64,000 nucleotides of DNA from Eubacteriales bacterium (GTDB lineage: Bacteria > Bacillota > Clostridia > Oscillospirales > Oscillospiraceae). The stretch's first letter is position 1, and each line of letters starts with the position of its first letter. Both the position numbers and the translations under genes were made by a program. Below the pieces are notes generated by a model that did not search any database, had not been told where the DNA came from, and worked only from the letters and a program-made list of their open reading frames with translations. Positions 16,175-24,921 of the stretch are shown here, piece by piece. The DNA lies in contig JAUNSH010000004.1 in assembly GCA_030539285.1 (NCBI GenBank), positions 1 to 64,000 on the forward strand. Direction: 5' to 3'.

Positions 16175-17182
16175 TTATGTGCCGAAATGCTCCGCCACCT
16201 TGGCCAGCATCTTCCGAATGGGCAGCTGGTAGGGGCAGCGCTGCTCACAGGCACCGCAGCCGATGCACTCGGAGGCTTTCTTCTCCATGCCTGCATAGCG
16301 CTTTTTTGCCCAGTCCGCCAGGCCATAACGCTGCAAATAGCCGTCAAACAGGAACGCGCTGGAAATGCTGATGCCCACAGAGCAGGGCTGGCAGTAGTTG
16401 CAGCGGCGGCAGAACTGCGTGCCAAGCTGGGTGCGGATCCTCTGGAAGCCCGCCTGTTCCTCTGCCGTCAACGCTGAGGTATCGGACGCTGCCGCCAGAT
16501 TCTGTGTCAGCTCCTTCGGCTCTGCCATGCCGGGGATGACCACACTAATATTGGGATTGGCGCAGACGTAGCGCAGAGCCAAGGTGGCTTCCTCGATGGC
16601 ACCGCCGGCCAGGGGCTTCATGCAGATGAAGCCGATGTTCTTTTCCGCCGCCTTGGCGATCAGCTCCTCCGCCTGAGTCTCTACAATATTATAGGGGAAC
16701 ATGAAGGTCTCCACCCACTGTAGGTCCAGCGCCATGCGGAAGGTGTCCAGGCTATGGGCCGTCAAGCCGATGTGGCGGATCTTTCCTGCGGCCTTGGCTT
16801 CCAGCATGGCTTCCAGCGCGCCGCCGGGAGCCATGGCCGTTTCCAGCTGCTCCGGGGTGATGTTGTGCATCTGGTAGAGGTCAATATAATCCGTCCGCAG
16901 ATTCTTAAGGCTGATATCGATATCCGCGGCCATGGCCTCCTTCGTCCGGGACATGCTCTTGGTAGCGATGACAAAATCCTCCCGGATACCCTCCAGGGCG
17001 TAGCCCAGATATTCCTCGCTGACGGTATAGCCCCGGGCGGTGTCAATGAAGTTCACACCAGCTTCTTTCAGCTCGTGAATGAGGGTTTTCGTCCCCTCAG
17101 CGTCGATGCGCTGGATGGGGATGCCGCCAAAGCCCATCCGTGAGATCTTCATTCCGGTTTTCCCCAAAATTCTGTACTCCAT
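16175..17182 (-). CDS. Aldo/keto reductase with C-terminal ferredoxin-like domain
   Basis: A 335-residue oxidoreductase of unknown substrate. Residues 1-270 form an aldo/keto reductase TIM barrel (MEYRILGKTGMKISRMGFGG, NFIDTARGYTVSEE with the catalytic Asp and Tyr). The C-terminal part adds cysteine clusters: FCRRCNYCQPC and ECIGCGACEQRCPYQ, consistent with one or two [4Fe-4S] clusters. This fused form is common in anaerobes. It lies 11 bases downstream of proC on the same strand, so it may be cotranscribed with the proline genes, but no link to proline synthesis is known. Confidence 0.92.
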   Translation of the reverse strand: MEYRILGKTGMKISRMGFGGIPIQRIDAEGTKTLIHELKEAGVNFIDTARGYTVSEEYLGYALEGIREDFVIATKSMSRTKEAMAADIDISLKNLRTDYIDLYQMHNITPEQLETAMAPGGALEAMLEAKAAGKIRHIGLTAHSLDTFRMALDLQWVETFMFPYNIVETQAEELIAKAAEKNIGFICMKPLAGGAIEEATLALRYVCANPNISVVIPGMAEPKELTQNLAAASDTSALTAEEQAGFQRIRTQLGTQFCRRCNYCQPCSVGISISSAFLFDGYLQRYGLADWAKKRYAGMEKKASECIGCGACEQRCPYQLPIRKMLAKVAEHFGT

Positions 17183-17193
17183 AATGTCCTCCC

Positions 17194-17979
17194 TTATTTT
17201 CCCAATTCCTTATTCTTTGCAAAAGCCGCGCAGACGCAGTCCATAGCCGCCCCACGGAAGCCCCGTTCCTCCAAAATTCGAACCCCCGCAATGGTGCTGC
17301 CGCCGGGAGAGCACACCGCGTCCTTCAGCGCGCCGGGGTGCTGGTGGGTGGAGAGGTAAATCTCCGCCGCCCCCGCCATGGTCATGGCTGCGTAGTCCAT
17401 GGCCTTCGCCCGGGGCAGGCCGCAGGCAACGCCGCCGTCCGCCATGGCTTCCAGCATGAGGTAGAGATAGGCCGGACCGCTGCCGGACAGGGCGCTGGCG
17501 GCATCCATCAGCCGCTCCTCCAAACTATCCAGCAGGCCGCACCGGCTCATATCTTCCAGCCAGTCGGCTTTCGTTTCCTGCGTCACCAATTCGTTAGCGC
17601 AGTAAGGGATCACACCCTTGCCCACAGAGGTGGGGGTGTTGGGCATAATGCGGATCACCGGCAGGTGGGTGCCCACAAACTCCTCGATCTGCCGAATTTC
17701 CAGCCCCGCAGCCATGGTGATGAGCAGAGGTTTCCGCTGAGCCAGGGTGTCCCCCAGCGGTGCAAGCATATCGCGCATCACGTGGGGCTTCACCGCGAGG
17801 AAAATGCGGTCGCAGTTTGCCGCAATGGACATGTTATCCGAATATGCGATGCCCAGTTCCTGTGCCAAAATTCTTGCCTTGCCGGAGCGGTCCGTCACAG
17901 CAATGTCCTTTGTTTGCAGGCTTAACGCACGGGCAATGGCCCCGCCCATGTTGCCGCAGCCTAAGAATCCATATTTCAT
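17194..17979 (-). CDS. proC: Pyrroline-5-carboxylate reductase
   Basis: Last step of proline synthesis, reducing pyrroline-5-carboxylate with NAD(P)H. The 261-residue protein has an N-terminal Rossmann motif [21 protein letters not shown], and the family C-terminal signature (about 215-240) with [16 protein letters not shown]. The ATG overlaps the proA stop (ATGA), so it is coupled to proA in the order proB-proA-proC. Confidence 0.97.
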   Translation of the reverse strand: MKYGFLGCGNMGGAIARALSLQTKDIAVTDRSGKARILAQELGIAYSDNMSIAANCDRIFLAVKPHVMRDMLAPLGDTLAQRKPLLITMAAGLEIRQIEEFVGTHLPVIRIMPNTPTSVGKGVIPYCANELVTQETKADWLEDMSRCGLLDSLEERLMDAASALSGSGPAYLYLMLEAMADGGVACGLPRAKAMDYAAMTMAGAAEIYLSTHQHPGALKDAVCSPGGSTIAGVRILEERGFRGAAMDCVCAAFAKNKELGK

Positions 17980-19211
17980 ATTCTCACCTGTCCGTTTCCG
18001 CGAATGATGTACTTATAGGTGGTCAGCTCCCGCAGGCCCATGGGGCCACGGGCGTGGAGCTTCTGGGTGGAGATGCCCATTTCGCAGCCTAAGCCGAACT
18101 CGCCGCCGTCGGTGAACCGGGTGGAGGCATTGACGTAGACTGCCGCACTGTCCACGTTGGCAGTGAAGTACCGCTCCGCTGCCGGGTCGGTGGTGACGAT
18201 GGCTTCGCTGTGGCCCGTGGAGTGGGCGGAAATGTGGGCCACGGCTTCCTGAACATTTTCCACGCATTTCACCGCGAGAATGTAGTCCAGGAATTCCGTG
18301 TCAAAGTCCTTTTCTCCTGCCGGGGTGCCGGGAATGTACTTTGCCGCTTCGCTGTCCAGCCGCAGCTCCACCTTCTGGCCCAGACGGGCGTGGATCTTGG
18401 GCAGGAATTCCGGAGCAATGGCTTTGTCCACCAGCAGCACCTCCTCGGCGTTGCACACACTGGGACGGCTGGTCTTAGCGTTTTCAATAATATTCAGCGC
18501 CATATTCTGGTCTGCGGTTTTTTCCACATATACGTGGCAGATGCCCGTGCCGGTGGCGATGCAGGGCACCGTAGCCGTTCGGACACAGGCATTGATCAGC
18601 CCTGCGCCGCCCCGGGGGATCAAAAGGTCAACGTAGCCATTGGCGGTCATGAGAGCTGTTGCGCTGTCCCGGCTGGTGTCCTGCACCAGATTCACGGCAG
18701 TCTCCGGGATGCCCACGGATTTCAGGCCCATTCTCAGGGCTTCCACGATGGCGTTGGCGCTGCGGAAAGCCTCCTTGCCGCCCCGGAGGATGCAGACGTT
18801 GCCGCTTTTCAGCGCCAGCGCCGCCGCGTCGCTGGTCACATTGGGGCGGCTCTCGTAGATGATGGCGATGACGCCCATGGGGACAGACACCTTGTCGATT
18901 TTCAGCCCATCTGGGCGGGTGTGGCTGTCCAGCAGCATCCCCACCGGGTCGGGAAGCGCCGCCACCTCCCGGATGCCCTTTGCCATCCCGGTAATTCTCT
19001 CAGAGGTAAGCCGCAGGCGGTCCAGCATCACGTCGGACACGTGGCCCTTCGCCGCTTCCAGATCCATCGCGTTTGCCTTCAAAATTGTATCTTCGCAAAC
19101 CAAAAGGCTGTCCGCCATGGCATTCAGGGCGGCGTTTTTCTCCTGAGAAGTCAGCCCGGCGATCTGGGATTTCGCGGCCTTTGCCGCTTCCAGCATTTCC
19201 TTCATACCCAT
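17976..19211 (-). CDS. proA: Gamma-glutamyl phosphate reductase
   Basis: Second step of proline synthesis, reducing glutamyl-5-phosphate to the semialdehyde. The 411-residue protein is an aldehyde-dehydrogenase-superfamily enzyme of normal ProA length. Visible blocks are [22 protein letters not shown] and the active-site region [14 protein letters not shown] with the catalytic Cys. [20 protein letters not shown] is the C-terminal signature. It overlaps proB by about ten bases at its start. ATG at 19211 or two codons later at 19205 are both possible; the ribosome site (GGGGGA) is weak. Confidence 0.97.
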   Translation of the reverse strand: MGMKEMLEAAKAAKSQIAGLTSQEKNAALNAMADSLLVCEDTILKANAMDLEAAKGHVSDVMLDRLRLTSERITGMAKGIREVAALPDPVGMLLDSHTRPDGLKIDKVSVPMGVIAIIYESRPNVTSDAAALALKSGNVCILRGGKEAFRSANAIVEALRMGLKSVGIPETAVNLVQDTSRDSATALMTANGYVDLLIPRGGAGLINACVRTATVPCIATGTGICHVYVEKTADQNMALNIIENAKTSRPSVCNAEEVLLVDKAIAPEFLPKIHARLGQKVELRLDSEAAKYIPGTPAGEKDFDTEFLDYILAVKCVENVQEAVAHISAHSTGHSEAIVTTDPAAERYFTANVDSAAVYVNASTRFTDGGEFGLGCEMGISTQKLHARGPMGLRELTTYKYIIRGNGQVRI

Positions 19212-19972
19212 TCCCCCACAAATCTGGTGCCCACCGGCTTTCCCTCCACAATGTCGTAGAGGGCGGCGGGGTTGTTTCCGTTGGCAATCACCATTTCACA
19301 GCCACATCCGAGACAAATTTCTGCCGCCCGGAGCTTGGTAACCATGCCGCCGGTGCCCTGGGTGGTGCTGCTGACGCCTGCCAGCTTTTTGATGTCCTCG
19401 TCCACCCGGCGCACCACCGGCAGGAGCTTGGCGTTCGGGTCGGTGTGGGGGTCGGCGGTGTACAGGCCGTCAATATCCGACAGCAAGATCAGCATTTGCG
19501 CCCCCACGCTCTGGGCCACATTTGCCGCCAGGGTGTCGTTGTCGCCGATGACGATCTCCTCCGTGGCCACGGTGTCGTTTTCGTTGATGACCGGCACCAC
19601 GCCCAACTCCAGAAGCCGGTTCAACGTGTTGGTGAAGTTTCCGTGGCGGGTCTCGTTGGTCAGGTTGTCCGCCGTGATGAGCAACTGGGCCACCGTATGG
19701 TGGTACTCGCTGAACAATTTGTCGTAAATGTACATCAGTTCGCACTGGCCCACCGCCGCCGCGGCCTGTTTGCCGGGAATGTCGCTGGGTCTTTCCCGCA
19801 GACCCAGCTTGCCCACGCCCATGCCGATGGCACCGGAGGAAACCAGGATCAGCTCGTGCCCGGCGTTGCGTATATCGCTCATGGTCTTGCACAGGGCCTC
19901 CACCCGGCGGATATTCAGCTGTCCCGTGGCGTAGGCCAGGGTGGATGTACCGATTTTGATAACGATGCGCAT
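19202..19972 (-). CDS. proB: Glutamate 5-kinase, short form without PUA domain
   Basis: First step of proline synthesis, phosphorylating glutamate. The 256-residue protein is a single amino-acid-kinase domain ([35 protein letters not shown]). Escherichia coli ProB has about 367 residues with a C-terminal PUA domain, which is absent here, as in a subset of Firmicutes. The ATG at 19972 is preferred because GGAGGG lies six bases before it; the ATG at 19978 directly abuts that site. First gene of proB-proA-proC. Confidence 0.95.
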   Translation of the reverse strand: MRIVIKIGTSTLAYATGQLNIRRVEALCKTMSDIRNAGHELILVSSGAIGMGVGKLGLRERPSDIPGKQAAAAVGQCELMYIYDKLFSEYHHTVAQLLITADNLTNETRHGNFTNTLNRLLELGVVPVINENDTVATEEIVIGDNDTLAANVAQSVGAQMLILLSDIDGLYTADPHTDPNAKLLPVVRRVDEDIKKLAGVSSTTQGTGGMVTKLRAAEICLGCGCEMVIANGNNPAALYDIVEGKPVGTRFVGEWV

Positions 19973-20017
19973 AAGCATCCCTCCGCGCTTTTTTATGTCG
20001 ATAAATTGGATTGTTTG

Positions 20018-20046
20018 CGTAGGGCGGGGTCATGACCCCGCCCTAC
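20018..20046. repeat. Intergenic repeat family B, minimal copy (ends only)
   Basis: A 29-bp palindrome of CGTAGGGCGGGGTCATGACC type, identical in style to the ends of family B but with no interior. It lies between proB and serA. Confidence 0.7.
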
Positions 20047-20095
20047 AAATAATATACCATGAACCGCCCGCAAAAGGAAGCCTTTGGTATATAGT

Positions 20096-20125
20096 TTCAC
20101 GTCTTTCCCGAAGGAAAGACGTGAA
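20096..20125 (-). terminator. Hairpin downstream of serA
   Basis: Perfect 13-bp stem TTCACGTCTTTCC / GGAAAGACGTGAA with a CGAA loop, nine bases after the serA stop. No clear T-tract follows on the minus strand, so termination efficiency is uncertain. Confidence 0.6.
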
Positions 20126-20133
20126 TGGATCGG

Positions 20134-21297
20134 TTATCGAATGACCCGCACCCGAACCACGCCCTCGATTTCCTTCAAGTGCTCCACCACTTCCGTGGAG
20201 GGGTGGTGGTCAAGGTCCAGCATGGTGTAGGCATACTCGCCCCGGCTCTTGTTCATCAGACCCGCGATGTTCACGTTCTCGCTGGCAATAGCGGCGGTGA
20301 ACCGGCCCAGGGAACCGGGGATGTTGTGGTGCAGAATGGTGATGCGGCCCTCGCACTGACACACGCCCATGTCGCAGTTGGGGTAGTTGACAGAATTGAC
20401 GATGTTGCCGTTTTCCAGATAGTCCATCATCTGACGGACGGCCATCCGGGCGCAGTTGTCCTCGGATTCCTCGGTGGAGGCGCCCAGATGGGGAATGGCG
20501 ATGCAGCCGGGCATATTGGCGGTCTTGGGGTTGGGGAAGTCGGTAACGTAACGGGCCACCTTGCCGCTGGCCAGAGCGTCCGCCATGGCGTCGTCGTCCA
20601 CCAGCAGGTCCCGGGCAAAGTTCAGGATGATGACCCCGTCCTTCATCTTGGACAGTGCGGAGGCATTGATCATCTTCTCCGTCTCCTTCAGCAGGGGCAC
20701 ATGGACGGTGATGATGTCGCACAGGGCGTAGATCTCCTCGGGGGTCTTGACCCGCTGGACATGGCCGTCCAGATTCCAGGCCGCTTCCACGGAGATATGG
20801 GGGTCACAGCCGTAAACCTCCATGCCCAGCTTTCTTGCCCGGTTGGCAAGGGGGCCGCCGATGTTGCCAAGACCGATGATACCCAGCTTTTTGCCGCAAA
20901 TCTCATGGCCCGCGAAGCGGGACTTACCCTTCTCCACCAGCTTGGCAACGTCGGGCTGGTCCTTGATGGTCTGCACCCAGTTGACGCCGCCGATGATATC
21001 CCGGCTGCCCAGCAGCATACCGCACAGGGTCAGCTCCATGACGCTTCTTGCGTTGGCGCCGGGGGTGTTGAAGACCACGATGCCCTTGTCGGCGCAGGTG
21101 GTGAGAGGAATGTTGTTAACGCCCGCGCCCGCCCGGGCCACGGCCAACAGGTTCTCGGGAAGCGCCATGTCGTGCATATTGGCACTGCGCAGAACGATGC
21201 CGTCAGCAGTCTCCATGTCGTCGGTGAGGGCAAAATCCTCCGTCCACAGGGCGGTGCCCTGCTGGGAGATCTTATTCAAATAATGAATCTGGAACAT
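20134..21297 (-). CDS. serA: D-3-phosphoglycerate dehydrogenase
   Basis: First step of serine synthesis, oxidising 3-phosphoglycerate with NAD. The 387-residue protein is the short type with a catalytic/NAD domain (about 1-310; GIIGLGNIGGPLANRA as nucleotide-binding motif, HLGASTEESEDN with the catalytic His) and a C-terminal ACT domain (about 315-387, likely the serine feedback site). TAAGGAAGG precedes the ATG at 21297. It lies 12 bases downstream of serC. Confidence 0.96.
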   Translation of the reverse strand: MFQIHYLNKISQQGTALWTEDFALTDDMETADGIVLRSANMHDMALPENLLAVARAGAGVNNIPLTTCADKGIVVFNTPGANARSVMELTLCGMLLGSRDIIGGVNWVQTIKDQPDVAKLVEKGKSRFAGHEICGKKLGIIGLGNIGGPLANRARKLGMEVYGCDPHISVEAAWNLDGHVQRVKTPEEIYALCDIITVHVPLLKETEKMINASALSKMKDGVIILNFARDLLVDDDAMADALASGKVARYVTDFPNPKTANMPGCIAIPHLGASTEESEDNCARMAVRQMMDYLENGNIVNSVNYPNCDMGVCQCEGRITILHHNIPGSLGRFTAAIASENVNIAGLMNKSRGEYAYTMLDLDHHPSTEVVEHLKEIEGVVRVRVIR

Positions 21298-21309
21298 AGT
21301 TTTCCTTCC

Positions 21310-22389
21310 TTATACCTGTTTTTCGTACTTTTCCATGAAGGCCACCAGCTTTTCCACGCCCTCGATGGGCATGGCGTTGTAGATGCTGGCCCGCATACCG
21401 CCCACGGTGCGGTGGCCTTTCAGGTTCACAAAGCCCGCCTCGGTAGCCGCCTTGACAAATTTCGCATCCAGCTCGGCATCGCCGGTGACGAAGGGCACGT
21501 TCATCAGGGAGCGGTCCTTCTTCACCACCGTGCCGTGGAACAGCTTGCTGGAATCCAGATAATCATAGAGAATGGCGGCTTTTTTCTCATTATAGGCCTT
21601 CATTTCCGTGAGACCGCCGTTTTTCAGCAGCCATTTGAACACCTTGCCGCAGATATAGATGCCGTAGGCGGGCGGGGTGTTGTACATGGAGCCGTTGTCG
21701 GCGTGGGTCTTGTAGCGCAGCATGGTGGGGGTGCCGGGGAGCACATCCTCGCTGATCAGATCTTCACGAATAATGGCAATGACCACACCGGCAGGGCCGA
21801 TGTTTTTCTGCACGCCGCCGTAGATCATGCCGTACTTGGTCACGTCCACAGGCTCACTGAGGAAGCAGCTGGATACGTCGGAGACCAGGTCCTTGCCCTT
21901 GGTATTGGGCAGCTGCCAGAATTTCGTGCCGTAGATGGTATTGTTCTCGCAGATATAGACGTAGTCCGCGTTCTCGCTGATGGGCAGGTCAGAGCAGTCG
22001 GGGATATAGGAGAAGGTCTTGTCGGCGGAGGAGGCCACGGCGTTGGCCTGACCGTACATCTGGGCCTCCTGCCATGCCTTCTTGGCCCACTGGCCGGTGA
22101 TGATATAGTCGGCGACCTTGTTCTTCATCAGGTTCATGGGGATCATGGCGAACTGCTGGGAAGCGCCGCCCTGCATGAAGAGCACCTTGTAGTTGTCGGG
22201 AATGCCCATCAGGGTGCGAAGGTCGGCCTCCGCCTCGTCGATGATGGTCTGGTAGGCCTTGGAGCGGTGGCTCATTTCCATGACGGACATGCCGGCTCCC
22301 CGGTAGTCCAGCATCTCATCGGCGGCTTCCTGTAAAACGCTCTCCGGCAAGACCGCCGGGCCGGCGGAAAAGTTGTATACTCTGGACAT
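21310..22389 (-). CDS. serC: Phosphoserine aminotransferase
   Basis: PLP-dependent second step of serine synthesis. The 359-residue protein starts MSRVYNFSAGPAVLPESVL, diagnostic of SerC, and has GGVQKNIGPAG with the PLP-binding lysine. TAAGGAGGG precedes the ATG at 22389. It is the first gene of serC-serA. No phosphoserine phosphatase (serB) is found in the window. Confidence 0.97.
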   Translation of the reverse strand: MSRVYNFSAGPAVLPESVLQEAADEMLDYRGAGMSVMEMSHRSKAYQTIIDEAEADLRTLMGIPDNYKVLFMQGGASQQFAMIPMNLMKNKVADYIITGQWAKKAWQEAQMYGQANAVASSADKTFSYIPDCSDLPISENADYVYICENNTIYGTKFWQLPNTKGKDLVSDVSSCFLSEPVDVTKYGMIYGGVQKNIGPAGVVIAIIREDLISEDVLPGTPTMLRYKTHADNGSMYNTPPAYGIYICGKVFKWLLKNGGLTEMKAYNEKKAAILYDYLDSSKLFHGTVVKKDRSLMNVPFVTGDAELDAKFVKAATEAGFVNLKGHRTVGGMRASIYNAMPIEGVEKLVAFMEKYEKQV

Positions 22390-22404
22390 AAAACGTCCCT
22401 CCTT

Positions 22405-22432
22405 ATTTTATGCGAAAAATGAAACTTATCAA
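22405..22432 (-). promoter_or_regulatory. Putative serC-serA promoter
   Basis: Minus-strand TTGATA, 16 bases, TAAAAT. The -35 box abuts the edge of repeat family B copy 2, so the repeat forms the upstream boundary of the promoter. Confidence 0.55.
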
Positions 22433-22587
22433 TTCGTAGGGCGGGGTCATGACCCCGCCGATCCGGTTTCGATGATACATCACTTTCGGTGAAAGGTATT
22501 TGGTTAGTCGACATCTGTACGTTCTGCGTTGGACGAAGGCGTCACAAATATCCAACGTGGTCGGCGGGGTCAGACGTAAGCCCTACG
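22432..22587. repeat. Intergenic repeat family B, copy 2
   Basis: A 156-bp element matching copy 1 (14841-15001) in its ends and interior. The terminal inverted repeats are less perfect here: one end has the GGGGTCATGACC variant and the other GGGGTCAGACG. It lies between serC and the ApgM-type gene. Confidence 0.88.
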
Positions 22588-22597
22588 CAGACGTTAT

Positions 22598-23797
22598 TTA
22601 TTTCTGAAGCAGCTGGCTCAGCAGCTCATAGCCATGGGGCACGAAGGTTCCCGTGGCTTTTGCCTCGGCTTCGGTGTAGTGAGCAATCTTTTTCTCCCGC
22701 CGGGTGCTGTCGTAGAGCACATAGGGCACCGGGTCGGAGGAATGGGTGCGGATGCGGATGGGAGTGGGGTGGTCGGGAAGTACCAGAATGCGGTAGTCCT
22801 CCCCAGCGTCCTCCATGGCTTTCATGATAGGAGCAATGACACGGCTGTCCAAATATTCAATGGACTGCACCTTTTCCTTGACTAAACCCTGATGGCCCAT
22901 TTCGTCCGGGGCCTCCACATGGATATAGGCAAAATCACAGCCGTCCTTCAAAAGCGCATCGATGGCAGCCTGGGCCTTGCCCTCCCAGTTGGTGTCGAGA
23001 GAGCCGGTAGCGCCCTCCACGTGGCAGATCTCCATACCCGCGCCCACGGCGATGCCTTTGAGCAGGTCCACGGCAGAGATCATAGCGCCTTTCAGTCCGG
23101 TCTTCTCGGTAAAGCCCCCAAGGCTGGGCTTGGTGCCCGCGCCCCAGTACCACAGGGAGTTGGCCTTGTTCCTGCCCTCCGCAGCCCGCTTCAGGTTCAC
23201 GGGGTGGTTGTTGAGAATATCGAAGCTGCGCTCCATGAAGCTGCGCAGCACAGGTTCCTCCGGCAGGTAGGGGCCGATGACCTGGGTCAGATGGTCATGG
23301 GGCGGCTCCAGCTTGGCAAGCCTACCGTGCTTCCACACCATAATATGGCGGTAGCTGGTGCCGGTATAGAACTGGAAGGTTTCATCATTAAAGTTCTCCC
23401 GGATGGCATCCATGAGCCGGTCGGCTTCCTGAGTGGAAATTTCACCCGAGCTGTGGTCCAGGATGGCCTTTTCGGCGTAAGGCTCGTTTTCCGTCAGGGT
23501 CACCACGTTGCAGCGGAAAATAATGTCGTCCGGCTCCATCTTCACGCCCACGCTGAGGGCTTCCAGGGGAGATCGTCCCGTAAAATCCGTCTTCGGGTCA
23601 TAGCCCATGACGGACAAGTTCGCCACTTCACTGCCGGGGTGCATTCCCTCCGGCACATTCTGCACCATACCCATCTGCCCGCCGCAGGCCAGTGCGTCCA
23701 TGGCGGGGGTGCTGGCGTATTCCAGCGGGGTCTTTCCGCCCAGGGCTTCGATGGGTTCATCCGACATTCCGTCGCCCAATACTACGATATACTTCAT
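22598..23797 (-). CDS. ApgM-type phosphoglycerate mutase family protein
   Basis: A 399-residue metalloenzyme of the alkaline phosphatase superfamily, ApgM branch. MKYIVVLGDGMSDEP carries the first metal-binding Asp, and HPGSEVANLSVMGYDP the likely nucleophilic Ser. PDHPTPIR near the C-terminus holds further ligands. Archaeal members are cofactor-independent phosphoglycerate mutases; part of the bacterial branch has been annotated as a proposed homoserine kinase. It stands next to serC-serA, so a role in 3-phosphoglycerate supply or another phosphotransfer is possible, but the reaction cannot be read from sequence. The ATG at 23797 has AGGAGAG upstream. Confidence 0.88.
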   Translation of the reverse strand: MKYIVVLGDGMSDEPIEALGGKTPLEYASTPAMDALACGGQMGMVQNVPEGMHPGSEVANLSVMGYDPKTDFTGRSPLEALSVGVKMEPDDIIFRCNVVTLTENEPYAEKAILDHSSGEISTQEADRLMDAIRENFNDETFQFYTGTSYRHIMVWKHGRLAKLEPPHDHLTQVIGPYLPEEPVLRSFMERSFDILNNHPVNLKRAAEGRNKANSLWYWGAGTKPSLGGFTEKTGLKGAMISAVDLLKGIAVGAGMEICHVEGATGSLDTNWEGKAQAAIDALLKDGCDFAYIHVEAPDEMGHQGLVKEKVQSIEYLDSRVIAPIMKAMEDAGEDYRILVLPDHPTPIRIRTHSSDPVPYVLYDSTRREKKIAHYTEAEAKATGTFVPHGYELLSQLLQK

Positions 23798-23855
23798 AGC
23801 CTCTCTCCTAACGTCTCGTGTTCGTCCGCGTTTCAAAGACAATTGTGTACCTTAA

Positions 23856-23884
23856 ATAGTACCATTTCTTCCTTCATAATACAA
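23856..23884 (-). promoter_or_regulatory. Promoter of the ApgM-type gene
   Basis: Minus-strand TTGTAT, 17 bases, TACTAT, about 60 bases upstream of the start codon. Confidence 0.6.
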
Positions 23885-24020
23885 TATGAAAAACTGTCCG
23901 AAAATCGACAGTCGATTTACCAAATTCGTAGGCATTTTGGCAGAGTGCGGCAAAGTCTGCGCAAATAGAGCAGTTCCCGATGGGAGATTTCGGCACATTC
24001 CATAAGTTTTTTCAGAAGTC

Positions 24021-24049
24021 TTGACGGGCAGAAGAATGTGTGGTATGAA
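24021..24049 (+). promoter_or_regulatory. Promoter of the HIT protein gene
   Basis: TTGACG, 17 bases, TATGAA, about 37 bases upstream of the start codon. Confidence 0.6.
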
Positions 24050-24085
24050 TGAATCATCACAAACTGACAGAAAGTGGGTATTTTT

Positions 24086-24505
24086 ATGAAAGACTGCAAC
24101 TGCGGCTACTGCATGGGCGGCGACATTCTCGCGGGCTTCGGCATCAAGATCTGTGACCTGAAGGTCAGCCAGCTGATCCTCTTCAAGGAGCAGAGCCATC
24201 CCGGCCGTGTCATCGTAGCCTACAAGGATCACGTTTCCGAGCTGGTGGACATTTCCGCCGAAGAGCGGGCGCTGTTCTTCGAGGACGTGGCCACTGCCGC
24301 AAACGCCATCCACAAGGCCTTCCACCCCGACAAGGTCAACTACGGCGCTTACGGCGACGGCGGCTGCCATCTGCATTTCCATCTGGTCCCCAAGTATCGG
24401 GACGAATTCGAGTGGGGCACCACCTTCGCCATGAACCCCGGGAAAACCTATCTGACCGACGCGGAATACGCGGAAATGATTGAGAAGATCAAGGCTGCGC
24501 TGTAA
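24086..24505 (+). CDS. HIT family protein
   Basis: A 139-residue protein of the histidine triad superfamily of nucleotide hydrolases and transferases. The triad HLHFHLVP is clear at about residues 95-102, and HPGRVIVAYKDHVSEL is a typical HIT segment. N-terminal cysteines (DCNCGYCMGG) may bind zinc. It is monocistronic. The ATG at 24086 is used; the ribosome binding site is weak and a GTG at 24074 is a possible alternative. Confidence 0.9.
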   Translation: MKDCNCGYCMGGDILAGFGIKICDLKVSQLILFKEQSHPGRVIVAYKDHVSELVDISAEERALFFEDVATAANAIHKAFHPDKVNYGAYGDGGCHLHFHLVPKYRDEFEWGTTFAMNPGKTYLTDAEYAEMIEKIKAAL

Positions 24506-24824
24506 GAAAACACAATGAATTACCTCCGGATCGATTCCAGATCCGGAGGTATTCTCAATTCAGGTTCAGCTTTTTATCGATCAGCCAATACATCTCAGTG
24601 TTGACGCGCCTTTCTGAAGGAACGGGCCATCTATGCAGCCTGCATACACCCGGATACAACTTGTATCCACCTGCATACACCTTGTAGCAGAAGAAGAAGA
24701 AAAAAAGAAAAAGAAACAGAAATAGAAAAAGAGCTAAATCAAGAAACAGAGCCGGGGCTTCGCCACCTTTGCTTATCCTTAGGATTTAATTTTTAAATGC
24801 TTTCCATAGATTCATAAAAACGAA
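24506..24824. other. Gene-free gap with a hairpin and a purine-rich tract
   Basis: No convincing gene. An early part holds a 12-bp perfect hairpin (24521-24551, arms TACCTCCGGATC / GATCCGGAGGTA), a possible terminator of the HIT gene. A central part (24633-24690) has near-repeats of GCATACACC and GGATAC, followed by an almost pure purine tract (24686-24760). It may be a decayed coding remnant. Confidence 0.5.
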
Positions 24825-24853
24825 TTGACACATATGACAAAAAGTGATATATT
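24825..24853 (+). promoter_or_regulatory. Promoter of the TrpXYZ-like ABC operon
   Basis: Consensus TTGACA, 17 bases, TATATT, about 70 bases upstream of the binding-protein start codon. Confidence 0.8.
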
Positions 24854-24921
24854 GTGAGCCATCAGTATCCCGTATGTGCACAAGTGTGCGCCTGCGGAAA
24901 TGTAAAAAGGAGAGATTTTGT

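Noticed and set aside
20125..22335. Plus-strand open frame of 736 codons opposite serA and serC
   Set aside because: It is a GC-skewed antisense frame of two well-defined enzymes, with no recognisable domain.
24633..24725. 30-codon frame MQPAYTRIQLV with a Lys/Glu tail
   Set aside because: No ribosome binding site, low complexity and no neighbours; kept only as a possible remnant.
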